NCBI RefSeq assembly: GCF_003628505.1
Contig: NZ_RBZP01000003.1
Span: 177,420 to 241,419, forward strand
Length of the DNA: 64,000 nt
Reading direction: 5' to 3'
Origin: Oceanobacillus halophilus
GTDB lineage: Bacteria; Bacillota; Bacilli; Bacillales; Amphibacillaceae
Made by a program: the position numbers and the translations under genes. Position 1 is the stretch's first letter. Each line of letters begins with the position of its first letter. Shown here piece by piece: positions 36,288 through 45,097 of the stretch. The notes beneath the pieces are model-generated. The model had not been told where the DNA came from. It did no database searches and saw only the letters and a program-made list of their open reading frames with translations.

Positions 36288-37124
36288 TTATCTTCTCTTT
36301 TTCTTCTTTCCTTGTGTTGGAATGTCATGGTACCTTACTGTTGTTGTTTTTCGACGATATATGATTAGGATGATTGCACTAATTATTGCAAGAATAGAAA
36401 TCAGTTGTGCTGTTCGAAGGTCACCGAATACATATAGACTATCCGTGCGCATTCCCTCGATAAAGAATCTGCCAATCGAATATCCTATGGTGTATGTTAA
36501 AAAAACTTCACCGATCCGTGGGTTCAATCTTCTCCATACGAGAAGTAGTACAAAAATGAGAATGTTCCACATGGATTCGTATAAAAATGTTGGGTGATAG
36601 GTAATGCCTTCTATAGTCATCTGGTTAATAATAAAGTCTGGAACGATTTCGTACACGATTGATCCATCTGGAAGTGGACCACCATGGGCTTCCTGATTGA
36701 TAAAATTTCCCCATCTTCCAATCGCCTGACCTACTATAAGGCTGGGAGCAACAATATCTGCTAACTGCCAGAAAGAAACTTTTTTTATCCGAGAAAAGAT
36801 AATCGCGGTTAATAAGCCACCAATAATTGCTCCATGGATAGCGATGCCTCCTTCCCATATGGCAAACACTCGCCAAAATGGACCGTTTGCATAATTTTCC
36901 CATTCGAAGATTACGTAGTAAATTCGTGCAAACAAAAGGGCGACAGGAACTGCGTAGACAATGAAATCTATCAATAAATCTTTGTTTAAATGAAGCCGAT
37001 TTGCTTCTTTTATGGCAAGCCATAAGCCTAGTGCAGTGCCCAGTGCTATAATTACGCCATACCAATGAATCGTCAATGGTCCGATTTCCAGAAACACTCT
37101 GTTTAGTGGTGCGGTTAGTAGCAT
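36288..37124 (-). CDS. lgt: Prolipoprotein diacylglyceryl transferase
   Basis: 278 residues, seven membrane helices. Transfers diacylglyceryl from phosphatidylglycerol to the lipobox cysteine of prelipoproteins, the first lipoprotein maturation step. The Lgt signature GQAIGRWGNFINQEAHGG is intact, as is HGAIIGG with the essential His. GAGG lies seven bases from ATG. In many Bacillaceae lgt is followed by ppaX or hprK; here it stands alone. Confidence 0.95.
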   Translation of the reverse strand: MLLTAPLNRVFLEIGPLTIHWYGVIIALGTALGLWLAIKEANRLHLNKDLLIDFIVYAVPVALLFARIYYVIFEWENYANGPFWRVFAIWEGGIAIHGAIIGGLLTAIIFSRIKKVSFWQLADIVAPSLIVGQAIGRWGNFINQEAHGGPLPDGSIVYEIVPDFIINQMTIEGITYHPTFLYESMWNILIFVLLLVWRRLNPRIGEVFLTYTIGYSIGRFFIEGMRTDSLYVFGDLRTAQLISILAIISAIILIIYRRKTTTVRYHDIPTQGKKKKRR

Positions 37125-37305
37125 ATGTATACCTCTCTTATTACGTATTTTTTAAGGTCTGTTGCATTAACAGTTTAAATGACTTTCTATCAAATAAAAT
37201 TGACTTAAATCAAGGTTAGGAAAAATAAATCGTTCGTTTCCAGCTTGATTTGTAGCTATGATATATTAGGGGATACATGCAACAAACGATAAGGAGAATG
37301 GAATT

Positions 37306-37866
37306 ATGAGAACAGAAAAAGAAAAAATGATTGCTGGTGAATTATATAACCCTGAAGATCCTCTTTTGGTAAAAGAAAGGTTAGAGGCTCGCAAAACCGC
37401 TAGGATTTATAACCAATCAACAGAAACAGAGGCAGAAAAAAGAAGGGGAATTTTAAAGAATTTCTTTGGTTCTACTGGCGAAGATATATATATTGAGCCG
37501 GATTTCCGTTGTGATTACGGCTATAATATTCATGTTGGCGAAAATTTTTATGCAAATTTTAACTGTGTATTTTTGGATGTCAGTGAAATTCGCATTGGAG
37601 ATAATTGCTTTATCGCACCAGGTGTTCATATTTATACGGCCACACACCCACTCCGTGCAAAAGAACGAAATGCAGGCCTCGAGTTTGCAAAACCTGTTCG
37701 GATTGGTGATAACGTATGGATAGGGGGAAGTTCGGTGATAAATCCTGGAGTTACGGTTGGGGATAATGTGGTCATTGCATCCGGTTCGGTTGTTACGAAA
37801 GACGTACCTGATAATGTGGTCGTTGGCGGTAACCCTGCAAAAATTATTAAAGAAATCGAGCAATAG
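37306..37866 (+). CDS. maa: Maltose/galactoside O-acetyltransferase (LbH family)
   Basis: 186 residues. N-terminal MAC domain ([17 protein letters not shown], about 5-21), then a left-handed beta-helix of hexapeptides ([42 protein letters not shown]), with catalytic His in TATHPL (about 114). Acetyl-CoA-dependent acetylation of sugars, thought to detoxify non-metabolisable sugars. Single gene, convergent with the PstS-like gene. Confidence 0.9.
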   Translation: MRTEKEKMIAGELYNPEDPLLVKERLEARKTARIYNQSTETEAEKRRGILKNFFGSTGEDIYIEPDFRCDYGYNIHVGENFYANFNCVFLDVSEIRIGDNCFIAPGVHIYTATHPLRAKERNAGLEFAKPVRIGDNVWIGGSSVINPGVTVGDNVVIASGSVVTKDVPDNVVVGGNPAKIIKEIEQ

Positions 37867-37875
37867 AAAAGGTAG

Positions 37876-37911
37876 AAGCCAATCAAAGTATTTAGGAGAT
37901 TTGATTGGCTT
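37876..37911. terminator. Bidirectional terminator
   Basis: AAGCCAATCAAA/TTTGATTGGCTT stem with T-rich ends on both strands, between convergent maa and the PstS-like gene. Confidence 0.8.
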
Positions 37912-39060
37912 TTATCTATTTACTGGTACATATCCCGTTTCGTCTACAATCTTTTGCCCTTGGTCTGATTGCATCCATTGAATGAATTCTTCGATGTTCG
38001 GATTATCACTGTCTGCAGTGATGGCATAGAAACTATCTACGATGGGATAGGTTTGATTTTGGATATTCTTTTTTGTTGGTTCGACCCCTTCGATGGCAAT
38101 ATGCTTGATTTTACCGTTTTGTACCATGTCCTGTGAGAAATAGCGAAATGAAAATCCGATGGCATTGCTTCGATTCTGGAAATTGGATGTCTCCCTAATA
38201 ATGCCACCCATTCCTGAAACTATCTCTTCAGCAGGAGCTTTCATTAACGGAATGCCATTCATAACAGTAAGTAATGCAGTTTGACTGCCGCTTCCTTCTG
38301 GGCGCTGGAATGCCAGGATTTCCTCATCATTGCCACCTAATTCTTTCCAATTGGTAATCTTGCCAGAATAAATATCCTGGATTTGTTTTATGGTAAGTTC
38401 GTTAACAGGATTTTTACTATTTACAAAGAATACAAAAGCTTCCTGTCCAATTGGAGTAAGGGTTAAATCAAGACCTCTTTGCTTAGCCTGATTCATTTGA
38501 ATTTCCGATGGGTGTGCGATAAAGATGATGTCTGCTTCCCCGCGAAGTAAGCGATCAAATGCATAACTGGTTTGCGACGAAACAACCTCACTTTCTTCCA
38601 AAGGATAATTTTCTTCCGGATAAACAGCTTGTGCAAAAGCGGCATACACAGGATATAGAGCGGTAGCTCCATCTAATTTTGGCAAATTATCTTCTATCTT
38701 AAATTCAGAAACTTCCTCTAAGGTAACGGCTTGCGTATTATTAGTAAACGGCAGGTAGTCAGACAAGTCAACATCCTGGGTACTGACCACTTCCAGGCTT
38801 CTCAAATAGGCCTGATACCCCTCATAACTTCCTAATGCAACCAAACATGAAACACCAAAAATGATGATAGTTCTCCTTACTAGTTTCTGATGAAATTGTC
38901 TGTAGATTGCTAGGATAATCGTGATAATTAAACCAATCGTAACTGTAATAACAAATGGAACATAAAACGCAGCATTTCTTGTTAGTGCAACAATAATAGT
39001 ACTGACCAGTCCAACAAAACCAATAATGATAATAGTGAGAATGGATCCAAAAATTTTCAT
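37912..39060 (-). CDS. PstS-like phosphate-binding protein with three-helix membrane anchor
   Basis: 382 residues. Three membrane helices at the N-terminus (about 5-25, 32-52, 62-80) precede a type II periplasmic-binding domain (about 125-382) with PstS marks: LDGATALYPVYAAFA, IGFSFRYFSQDM, GSGSQTALL and a QRPEGSGSQ phosphate loop. Most PstS are lipoproteins and sit with pstCAB; here neither holds, so it may be a sensor or a solitary binding protein. Good GGAG site. Confidence 0.78.
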   Translation of the reverse strand: MKIFGSILTIIIIGFVGLVSTIIVALTRNAAFYVPFVITVTIGLIITIILAIYRQFHQKLVRRTIIIFGVSCLVALGSYEGYQAYLRSLEVVSTQDVDLSDYLPFTNNTQAVTLEEVSEFKIEDNLPKLDGATALYPVYAAFAQAVYPEENYPLEESEVVSSQTSYAFDRLLRGEADIIFIAHPSEIQMNQAKQRGLDLTLTPIGQEAFVFFVNSKNPVNELTIKQIQDIYSGKITNWKELGGNDEEILAFQRPEGSGSQTALLTVMNGIPLMKAPAEEIVSGMGGIIRETSNFQNRSNAIGFSFRYFSQDMVQNGKIKHIAIEGVEPTKKNIQNQTYPIVDSFYAITADSDNPNIEEFIQWMQSDQGQKIVDETGYVPVNR

Positions 39061-39329
39061 GATATTCTCCTTTAAATAAGTAAATAATTCCAGTAGCTTC
39101 GTTTTTAGTATAGTAAAATAATAGAGAAAATGAAATGGAGCGTGGAGCTTTTTTTGAATAGATACTATTTTTTATTAGGAGAGTAAGTGAATGAGTTTAG
39201 CTCGTGTGTAAGTCTTCTTTACATTTAGAGCACATATTATTTCCAATTAATTTTTATTTGTTGCTTAAAGCCCTCTGATTTGAAATAATCTAGTTAATTG
39301 GACAACATGAAATTCGAAAGGAAGATTAG

Positions 39330-39734
39330 ATGGAAAGACCTGCTGGATTTTGGGTTAGGTTAGTGGCGAGTATTCTGGATGGTATTATATTGAGTCTTAT
39401 CCTTGGTTTTATTGCATTTATTATTTATGGAGATTTTAATTACGACAAAGCGAACATAACCGATTTATTAAGCTTGCTTTATGGAATCTTTGTTCCAGTC
39501 TTATGGAGAGGTTATGTAATTGGGAAACGCATCATGAACATCCGAATAGTTAAAGTGAATGGGGAGGACGTAACGGTTGGTACAATGCTCTTGCGTCATT
39601 TAGTTGCTGGGCTGGTTTATGCATTCACCCTTGGTATTGGCTTAATTATCAGCGCATTTATGGTAGGACTCCGCCAAGATAAAAGAGCCATACACGACTT
39701 CATCGCCGGCACCTATGTAAAGCACGAAAACTAA
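39330..39734 (+). CDS. RDD family membrane protein
   Basis: 134 residues with the RDD pattern (PAGFWVRLVASILDGIIL...: Arg and Asp in the first helix) and about three membrane helices. Function unknown for most members; some are sodium/proton antiporters in halophiles. Ends one base before a REP-like repeat. Confidence 0.8.
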   Translation: MERPAGFWVRLVASILDGIILSLILGFIAFIIYGDFNYDKANITDLLSLLYGIFVPVLWRGYVIGKRIMNIRIVKVNGEDVTVGTMLLRHLVAGLVYAFTLGIGLIISAFMVGLRQDKRAIHDFIAGTYVKHEN

Positions 39735-39774
39735 AGTGCCTGTCACTCCCCGGATTATGTAGAATTATGTCGAA
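39735..39774 (-). repeat. REP-like repeat copy 9
   Basis: AGTGCCTGTCACTCCCCGG then the duplicated inner segment and TATGTCGAA (40-bp form). Begins at the base after the RDD stop codon. Confidence 0.9.
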
Positions 39775-39829
39775 AGGTTGATGCTGCTAATAAAATTTTT
39801 ACGCTAGGTACTCACCTTAAGGGATTTAG

Positions 39830-39872
39830 AATAGAGCTTGACACCAAAAAATAGGTTACTAGCTCTATTTTT
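39830..39872 (+). terminator. Hairpin between two inverted REP copies
   Basis: AATAGAGCT/AGCTCTATT stem, loop of 22, then TTTTA. Most likely terminator of the RDD gene. Confidence 0.6.
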
Positions 39873-39888
39873 ATAGGGGAATCATCCG

Positions 39889-39918
39889 TTCGACAAAAAT
39901 CGGGGAGTGACAGGCACC
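39889..39918 (+). repeat. REP-like repeat copy 10
   Basis: TTCGACAAAAAT then CGGGGAGTGACAGGCACC; inverted relative to copy 9, five bases before the next gene's ribosome site. Confidence 0.92.
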
Positions 39919-39935
39919 TAAAAGGGGGAGTGGTT

Positions 39936-40472
39936 ATGGAAAGTAGAAAGGAAACGGTTGTTGCGATTTCCATGAAAAAAATGAATATCTATCTTTTTAT
40001 ACTTACTATTTTTATGTTCTTTGCTGTACATATCGTTCACGTTCTTCTTTATGGGGAAGTAAAAATGACAGTTACATTATCTGGGATGCTTCTTTTCTTG
40101 CTAGCGATGCTTATCATTATTTGTTTACATGAAGCCATTCATTTAGTAGGTTTTCATTATATTGGCGGTGTGCCATGGAAAGAGATGGCTTGGGGTGTGA
40201 ACTTGAAACTTGGAGTGGCTTATGCTCATTCTAAACAAACAGTAACTGTAAAGCAGATGAAAAAGGTATTGCTGTTGCCATTATTGCCAACAGGCATTTT
40301 GCCACTTCTTGTCGGTATCGGGATAGACTTTCCAGCGTTATCCATTCTGGGAGTTATCTTAACGATTGGCTGCTTTGGGGACCTCATCCTTTATAAAAAA
40401 CTATTGCCGTTCTCAGATCATGCGCTAGTCATTGATCATCCAACAAAACCGCAGTTTAAAGTATATGAATGA
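39936..40472 (+). CDS. DUF3267 membrane protein (putative zincin)
   Basis: 178 residues with four hydrophobic segments. The second carries HEAIHLVGF, a HExxH metal-protease motif typical of DUF3267 membrane zincins. GGGGGAG precedes ATG 39936. Peptidase activity is inferred only from the motif. May be cotranscribed with the two small membrane proteins that follow. Confidence 0.75.
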   Translation: MESRKETVVAISMKKMNIYLFILTIFMFFAVHIVHVLLYGEVKMTVTLSGMLLFLLAMLIIICLHEAIHLVGFHYIGGVPWKEMAWGVNLKLGVAYAHSKQTVTVKQMKKVLLLPLLPTGILPLLVGIGIDFPALSILGVILTIGCFGDLILYKKLLPFSDHALVIDHPTKPQFKVYE

Positions 40473-40495
40473 GTCTAGTTTTGGGAGGGTTTTTA

Positions 40496-40606
40496 GTGGA
40501 AGGAAGATTACATATGGGAGATATGCTCTTTCAACTTGGGGCGATCGCCTTTATTATCGCAATAATTTTTTTCATCGTATATCTGTTTCGCTCGTATAAA
40601 AAATAG
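40496..40606 (+). CDS. Small membrane protein, 36 residues
   Basis: GTG start eight bases after GGGAGG; a single helix (LGAIAFIIAIIFFIVYLF) and basic end RSYKK. Twenty-three bases after the DUF3267 gene. Confidence 0.6.
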   Translation: MEGRLHMGDMLFQLGAIAFIIAIIFFIVYLFRSYKK

Positions 40607-40624
40607 AATTTGAGGGGTACGTGT

Positions 40625-40756
40625 ATGGAAATATTTATTTTTATTATTTTAATTATTTTCCTTTTTGATTTTACCAGACTCAGAAAACAAAATGACACCA
40701 TCATTGAACAGAATGAAAAAGTGATTACATTATTGGAAGACTTAAAGAATAAGTAA
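40625..40756 (+). CDS. Small membrane protein, 43 residues
   Basis: ATG after GAGGGG; N-terminal helix MEIFIFIILIIFLFDF then a charged coiled tail (RLRKQNDTIIEQNEKV). The pattern of an N-terminal anchor with a coiled-coil tail resembles short Bacillus membrane peptides. Nineteen bases after the 36-residue gene, so probably one operon of three. Confidence 0.6.
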   Translation: MEIFIFIILIIFLFDFTRLRKQNDTIIEQNEKVITLLEDLKNK

Positions 40757-41049
40757 TGGGCAGTGGCTTAAAAATAGAAGAACATTCTGTTAATAGCGAG
40801 TTTTGGGGTATTGGGAAGTAAAGATAGCACGGAGAAATCTCGTCCTTAGGATAAAGATTCTGAGGAAGAGATTTTTTGTTACATGGTACTGAAACAGGAT
40901 GATAGCTTGATGGTGATGCCGTCACTAGTGGTAATATGTCACGAAGTAAAAGTTTGTTTTATAAAAATAGAATTCATCTCGTTCGAAAGCTAAATCAACG
41001 AAAGAGACAGTGATATCAATGATCAAACAGAATAACACCTACCCCTCTA
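40757..41049. other. Gene-free region
   Basis: No supported gene, RNA or repeat. A weak dyad of AAATCTCGTCC...GAAGAGATTT type (about 40833-40876) could end the small-protein operon. Confidence 0.35.
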
Positions 41050-41080
41050 TATAAAAAATATACTTGATATATTTTTTATA
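41050..41080. promoter_or_regulatory. Perfect 13-bp inverted repeat, candidate HxlR/YodB operator
   Basis: TATAAAAAATATA and TATATTTTTTATA separated by CTTGA, 33 bases before the HxlR-type start. Overlaps likely promoter sequence. Confidence 0.65.
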
Positions 41081-41113
41081 CCAACTTATAATAAGTAACA
41101 AGAAGGTGATTTA

Positions 41114-41446
41114 ATGGAAGTATGTCCATATCTACAATATGCCTTTGAGGTGTTAGGGAAAAAATGGAACGGCCTGATTTTGCATTATCTTTCTCTTTGT
41201 CCAAATGGGACAGCACATTTTTCGGAAATAAAGAGGGATTTAACGGAGATTACGGCTCGATCTCTTTCCTTAAAGCTTGGTGAACTTATGGAATATGGAT
41301 TGATTGAGAAGAATGTGGTCGATGGCTCACCAGTTATCATCACTTATGAGTTAACGGAGAAAGGGCAATCTCTAACTGAGGCATTGAAACCGGTTCAGAA
41401 ATGGGCGCAGCAGCATCATATTTTAAATGAGGGGGAGAAAAAATGA
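41114..41446 (+). CDS. HxlR-family regulator, YodB/CatR-like redox sensor
   Basis: 110 residues, winged helix: MEVCPYLQYAFEVLGKKWNG with the conserved N-terminal Cys4 that matches Cys6 of YodB/CatR, sensors of quinones, diamide and aldehydes by thiol oxidation. A second Cys lies at residue 29. Its stop overlaps the ATG of the DsbA-family gene (ATGA), so it controls a redox protein in its own operon. Confidence 0.82.
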   Translation: MEVCPYLQYAFEVLGKKWNGLILHYLSLCPNGTAHFSEIKRDLTEITARSLSLKLGELMEYGLIEKNVVDGSPVIITYELTEKGQSLTEALKPVQKWAQQHHILNEGEKK

Positions 41447-42360
41447 ACAATATGTTTTGTGATTTAGAAACTGGGGTATGCGGAGATGCTAGTGAGAATG
41501 CGGTACAAACAATTAACTTGAAACAGCCACAAAAAAAGATAAAACTTTACTATGTGACAGATCCAATATGCTCACACTGCTGGGCACTGGAGCCAGTACT
41601 AAGAAAGTTCAAGGCTCAGTATGGACAATATGTTGAATTTCATACCTTGATGGGCGGCTTACTGGAAAGCTGGGAAGGTTTTGCAGATGTAAAAAATGGA
41701 ATTGGCAGTCCTTCCGATGTTGCTGGTCATTGGAGAGAAGTTGGAGAGCATTCTCGTATGCCAATTGATGGTTCTCTGTGGTATGACAACCCGGTACAAT
41801 CATCATTCCCACCATCAAGAGTATATAAAGTGATTCAGAAAAAGGATGAAAATTTGGCTGGAACTTTTTTACGCAGAGCAAGGGAAGCGGTATTCGCCTT
41901 TAACCAAAATATTGGTGAGGACTCTGTGCTAATTCGAATTGTTAATGAATTAGGACTTGATGGGAAAGAGATTGTAAATGAAGCAGCTAAAGAATCCAGT
42001 CAGCAACTGCTAGATCAGGACTTCGTGTTAGCCAGTAGCATGGGAGTCCGTGGATTTCCAACAATTATTATGGTAAATGAAGAGAACCATGGGGTTAAAA
42101 TCGTTGGTGCACGTCCTTTGGAAAACTATGTGAAAGGCTTGGAGCAAGTTCTGTCTTCAGGAGAAAAGCTTAAGGAACAATCCCTACCAGGACTTACTGA
42201 ACTTTTGGAGGAAGAAGCTTTATTATTTTCTAAAGAGATTGAGGTTATGTATGATTTAGCCCAAGATCAAGTAGCAGCCTATGTTCAAGATGAACTTTCT
42301 TCTAATTTTTATAAACAAAAGGAAATATTGGGTGAGAGTTATATGGTTAAGATTATATAA
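41443..42360 (+). CDS. DsbA/FrnE-family thioredoxin-fold protein
   Basis: 305 residues. Thioredoxin fold with active-site CSHC (DPICSHCWALEP, about 43-54) and cis-Pro GFPTII. An extra Cys pair lies at the N-terminus (FCDLETGVCG). Some features recall YjbH/SpxH, the ClpXP adaptor of Spx, but the sequence is equally close to FrnE-type DsbA proteins. No signal peptide, so cytosolic disulfide chemistry in response to thiol stress, fitting the HxlR partner. Confidence 0.72.
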   Translation: MNNMFCDLETGVCGDASENAVQTINLKQPQKKIKLYYVTDPICSHCWALEPVLRKFKAQYGQYVEFHTLMGGLLESWEGFADVKNGIGSPSDVAGHWREVGEHSRMPIDGSLWYDNPVQSSFPPSRVYKVIQKKDENLAGTFLRRAREAVFAFNQNIGEDSVLIRIVNELGLDGKEIVNEAAKESSQQLLDQDFVLASSMGVRGFPTIIMVNEENHGVKIVGARPLENYVKGLEQVLSSGEKLKEQSLPGLTELLEEEALLFSKEIEVMYDLAQDQVAAYVQDELSSNFYKQKEILGESYMVKII

Positions 42361-42370
42361 TATGGATTGG

Positions 42371-42397
42371 GGCGCCCTGTTTGTAGGCGCCTTTTTT
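42371..42397 (+). terminator. Intrinsic terminator
   Basis: GGCGCC/GGCGCC stem with six T, ends the HxlR-DsbA operon. Confidence 0.85.
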
Positions 42398-42466
42398 CAT
42401 GCAGGACCATTGAAACCAAATGACAGTGATTTTCGTATGACAGATAGCTAATAAAGGGGGTATTTC

Positions 42467-42676
42467 GTGCGTTATTGGAGCAAATATACGTTACAGTACT
42501 TTATCTTTTTCTTTCTAGGTCTAACCATTTGGGATTTTATTAAACTTGGCTCTATAAATCTCCTAGAAAATCTGGGGCAATCACTATTTGCGGCAGCTTT
42601 CTTTTGGTTCTTATCATGGGGATGGGGTAGTGTAGATGATAATAAGAAAAAAGAAAAGAAATCGAAGGAAAGTTAA
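42467..42676 (+). CDS. Small two-helix membrane protein
   Basis: 69 residues: two membrane helices (about 8-24 and 36-52) and a Lys/Glu tail. GTG start six bases after AAAGGGGG. Not recognised. Confidence 0.5.
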   Translation: MRYWSKYTLQYFIFFFLGLTIWDFIKLGSINLLENLGQSLFAAAFFWFLSWGWGSVDDNKKKEKKSKES

Positions 42677-42892
42677 TGCAGGATAAGGAATAGGATACTG
42701 AAAGAGGAGTAATGTCGAGCAATAGATAAACTACATATCTCCAGCTGATACCGATACCTTGACTTCGAAGTGACTCAACTTGGACTGTTTTATGGTAAAA
42801 TAGGTGTATGAAAGTTTGTAATGATAGGAAGATGGGGGTAGGCAAAAATATTTAAGTAAGCGCCTTCAAAAAAACGTCTAGGAGGAATCTGA

Positions 42893-44488
42893 GTGAATTT
42901 AGCTGATATTTTTACTATCATAGGATTTTTGTTTAGTGCAATTATTTTACTTGTTTTAGTCGTGATTGGACTATGGGTTTTTTTCCGAGACCGAAGACAG
43001 AAACAGCATCCAATCCTTCGAAATTATCCGTTAGTAGGGAGGGGTCGATATTTTGTGGAAAATATTGGTCCAGAACTACGGCAGTATTTATTCAATAGTG
43101 ATACAGAAGGGAAGCCTCTTTCCCGCATTGATTACCAGCATATAGTGAAGAAATCAAAATATAAGAAGGATGTTATTAGTTATGGCTCACAGCGTGATTT
43201 TGAAGGGGCTGGGTACTATATTCGGAATTCTATGTTTCCGAAGTTGACCGAAGAGATGAAGGTAGATCACCAAACAAAGGTAACAACAGATCGATATGTT
43301 TTAACGAAAGAACCGTTATTTGCACAGAAGAAAGAACATATGGAGAAGCATGAAACACAAGCATATTTGCTGGATGACCAAGATGCGATTGTTATAGGAA
43401 AAAACTGCAAACAACCTTTTGTTGTCAAAGGACAAATTGGCATGTCTGCTATGAGTTATGGTTCACTAGGGGAAAATGCAATTACGGCATTATCTGAGGG
43501 ATTGGGGATCGCCAAAGGAACGTGGATGAATACTGGGGAAGGTGGGATTTCTGATTATCACTTAAAAGGTGATGTGGATCTTATTATGCAAATTGGCCCA
43601 GGTTTATTCGGTGTTAGAGATAAAGAAGGAAATATCAATTGGGACGCTCTCGAGGAGAAAAGCAGAATACCCCAGATAAAAGCCTTCGAATTAAAATTAG
43701 CGCAAGGGGCTAAAACACGAGGTGGACATATTGATGCCGATAAAGTAACAGAAGACATTGCTAGGATGCGAATGGTGGAACCCTATCAATCTATCGATAG
43801 TCCAAACCGGTTCCGTGAATTTACAGATCTGTTATCCATGTTTGATTTTATTGATCGAATTCGTGATGTAACTGGAAAACCTGTAGGGATGAAGATTGTT
43901 ATTGGCAGCAAACACGAAGCAGATGAATTGGCAAAACATATAAAAACTACAGGAAGTGGCCCGGATTTTATTACAATAGATGGAGGAGAAGGTGGGACAG
44001 GTGCATCGTATCAAGAGTTAGCTGATAGTGTCGGATTGCCTATTAAATCAGCCTTACCTATTTTAGATGAAGACCTTAGAAAATATAAGGTTCGAGATAG
44101 AGTAAAAATCATCGCCTCTGGTAAGCTGTTTTCACCAGACCGAATTGCAATTGCCTTGGCGATGGGAGCCGACTTAGTTAACATTGCTCGTGGATTTATG
44201 ATCTCTGTCGGATGCATACAAGCATTAAAATGTGATTCTAATGCCTGTCCAGTTGGTGTTGCAACAACGGATCCAGATTTGCAAAAAGCACTTGTCGTTG
44301 ATGAGAAAAAGTATCGAACAGCTAATTATGTGATATCGATGCGTGAAGGCTTGTTCCGAATGGCTGCAGCAGCTGGATTAGATTCACCCGTTCACTTTAA
44401 TCAGGAGCATGTTGTATATAAAGATGAAAAAGGGAAAGTATGGACAATGGATGACCTGTATCAGACAACGGTTAAAACAGCGAATTAA
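42893..44488 (+). CDS. yerD: FMN-binding glutamate synthase family protein, YerD-like
   Basis: 531 residues. One N-terminal membrane helix (FLFSAIILLVLVVIGLWVFF), then the GltB-type central/FMN domain: MSYGSLGENAITALSEG, GEGGISDYH, IDGGEGGTGAS, and a Cys motif CIQALKCDSNACPVGVATTDP (in parts) that can hold an Fe-S cluster. Lacks the glutaminase domain, so it cannot be a full glutamate synthase; probably an oxidoreductase of unknown substrate. GTG start after GAGGAATC. Single gene. Confidence 0.85.
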   Translation: MNLADIFTIIGFLFSAIILLVLVVIGLWVFFRDRRQKQHPILRNYPLVGRGRYFVENIGPELRQYLFNSDTEGKPLSRIDYQHIVKKSKYKKDVISYGSQRDFEGAGYYIRNSMFPKLTEEMKVDHQTKVTTDRYVLTKEPLFAQKKEHMEKHETQAYLLDDQDAIVIGKNCKQPFVVKGQIGMSAMSYGSLGENAITALSEGLGIAKGTWMNTGEGGISDYHLKGDVDLIMQIGPGLFGVRDKEGNINWDALEEKSRIPQIKAFELKLAQGAKTRGGHIDADKVTEDIARMRMVEPYQSIDSPNRFREFTDLLSMFDFIDRIRDVTGKPVGMKIVIGSKHEADELAKHIKTTGSGPDFITIDGGEGGTGASYQELADSVGLPIKSALPILDEDLRKYKVRDRVKIIASGKLFSPDRIAIALAMGADLVNIARGFMISVGCIQALKCDSNACPVGVATTDPDLQKALVVDEKKYRTANYVISMREGLFRMAAAAGLDSPVHFNQEHVVYKDEKGKVWTMDDLYQTTVKTAN

Positions 44489-44554
44489 TTTTCTGCAAAT
44501 GAATAGTAGGATTTAGCATACCATCGTAGCTGTATTCAAATGAGGAGGACAACC

Positions 44555-44896
44555 ATGAAAAAACAAAATTTCAACGACTACGTAGAGTTTAGTAATGAAA
44601 GATTTACCAAACGAGTAATTTTTAAAGAAAATAAGACCACGATTTTCGTGTTAAATTTTGCATCTGGACAAACGCTTCCCGCACATAAACATCCTGGATC
44701 GAATGTACAATTAATGGTGATGCAAGGGGAAGGGAAGTTTACAATTGATGGAGAAGACATTCCAGTAATAAAAGGGGACGTACTGTTTGTAGAAGGCGAT
44801 GAAGAACTTGCATTCACCAATAATAGCACCTCTAACACAAGCCTATACGTCATGTTAAACAAAATACCAAACGAAAATTACGCAAAGGACATCTAA
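44555..44896 (+). CDS. Cupin domain protein
   Basis: 113 residues, one conserved beta-barrel: metal-binding motif PAHKHPGSNVQLMVMQGEG and second motif IKGDVLFVEGDEELAFTNN. ATG 44555 follows GAGGAGGAC; the ATG 15 bases earlier is in the ribosome site. Ends immediately before a REP-like repeat. Substrate unknown. Confidence 0.82.
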   Translation: MKKQNFNDYVEFSNERFTKRVIFKENKTTIFVLNFASGQTLPAHKHPGSNVQLMVMQGEGKFTIDGEDIPVIKGDVLFVEGDEELAFTNNSTSNTSLYVMLNKIPNENYAKDI

Positions 44897-44936
44897 GGTG
44901 CCTGTCACTTCCCGATATTTGTAGTTTCTTGTCGAA
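44897..44936 (-). repeat. REP-like repeat copy 11
   Basis: GGTGCCTGTCACTTCCCG...GTCGAA, 40-bp form, beginning at the base after the cupin stop codon. Confidence 0.92.
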
Positions 44937-44951
44937 GCGCTGAGTTGCTTA

Positions 44952-44995
44952 AGCAGGTTTTGGCTCTTAGAGTGAGTGTAAAACCTGCTTTTTTT
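44952..44995 (+). terminator. Cupin gene terminator
   Basis: AGCAGGTTTT/AAAACCTGCT stem with seven T, between two inverted REP copies. Confidence 0.85.
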
Positions 44996-45015
44996 AAGTT
45001 CTTGATTCCGCAAAA

Positions 45016-45045
45016 TACGACAAAAAACGGGGAGTGACAGGCACC
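45016..45045 (+). repeat. REP-like repeat copy 12
   Basis: TACGACAAAAAA then CGGGGAGTGACAGGCACC; inverted relative to copy 11. Confidence 0.88.
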
Positions 45046-45054
45046 ATTAATGTA

Positions 45055-45096
45055 ATAAGGGATGCGGTCTCCTCCAATAGGAAACGCATCCCTTAT
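45055..45096 (-). terminator. sda terminator
   Basis: ATAAGGGATGCG/CGCATCCCTTAT stem starting two bases beyond the sda stop; minus strand continues TTATTAC. Confidence 0.6.
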
Positions 45097-45097
45097 A

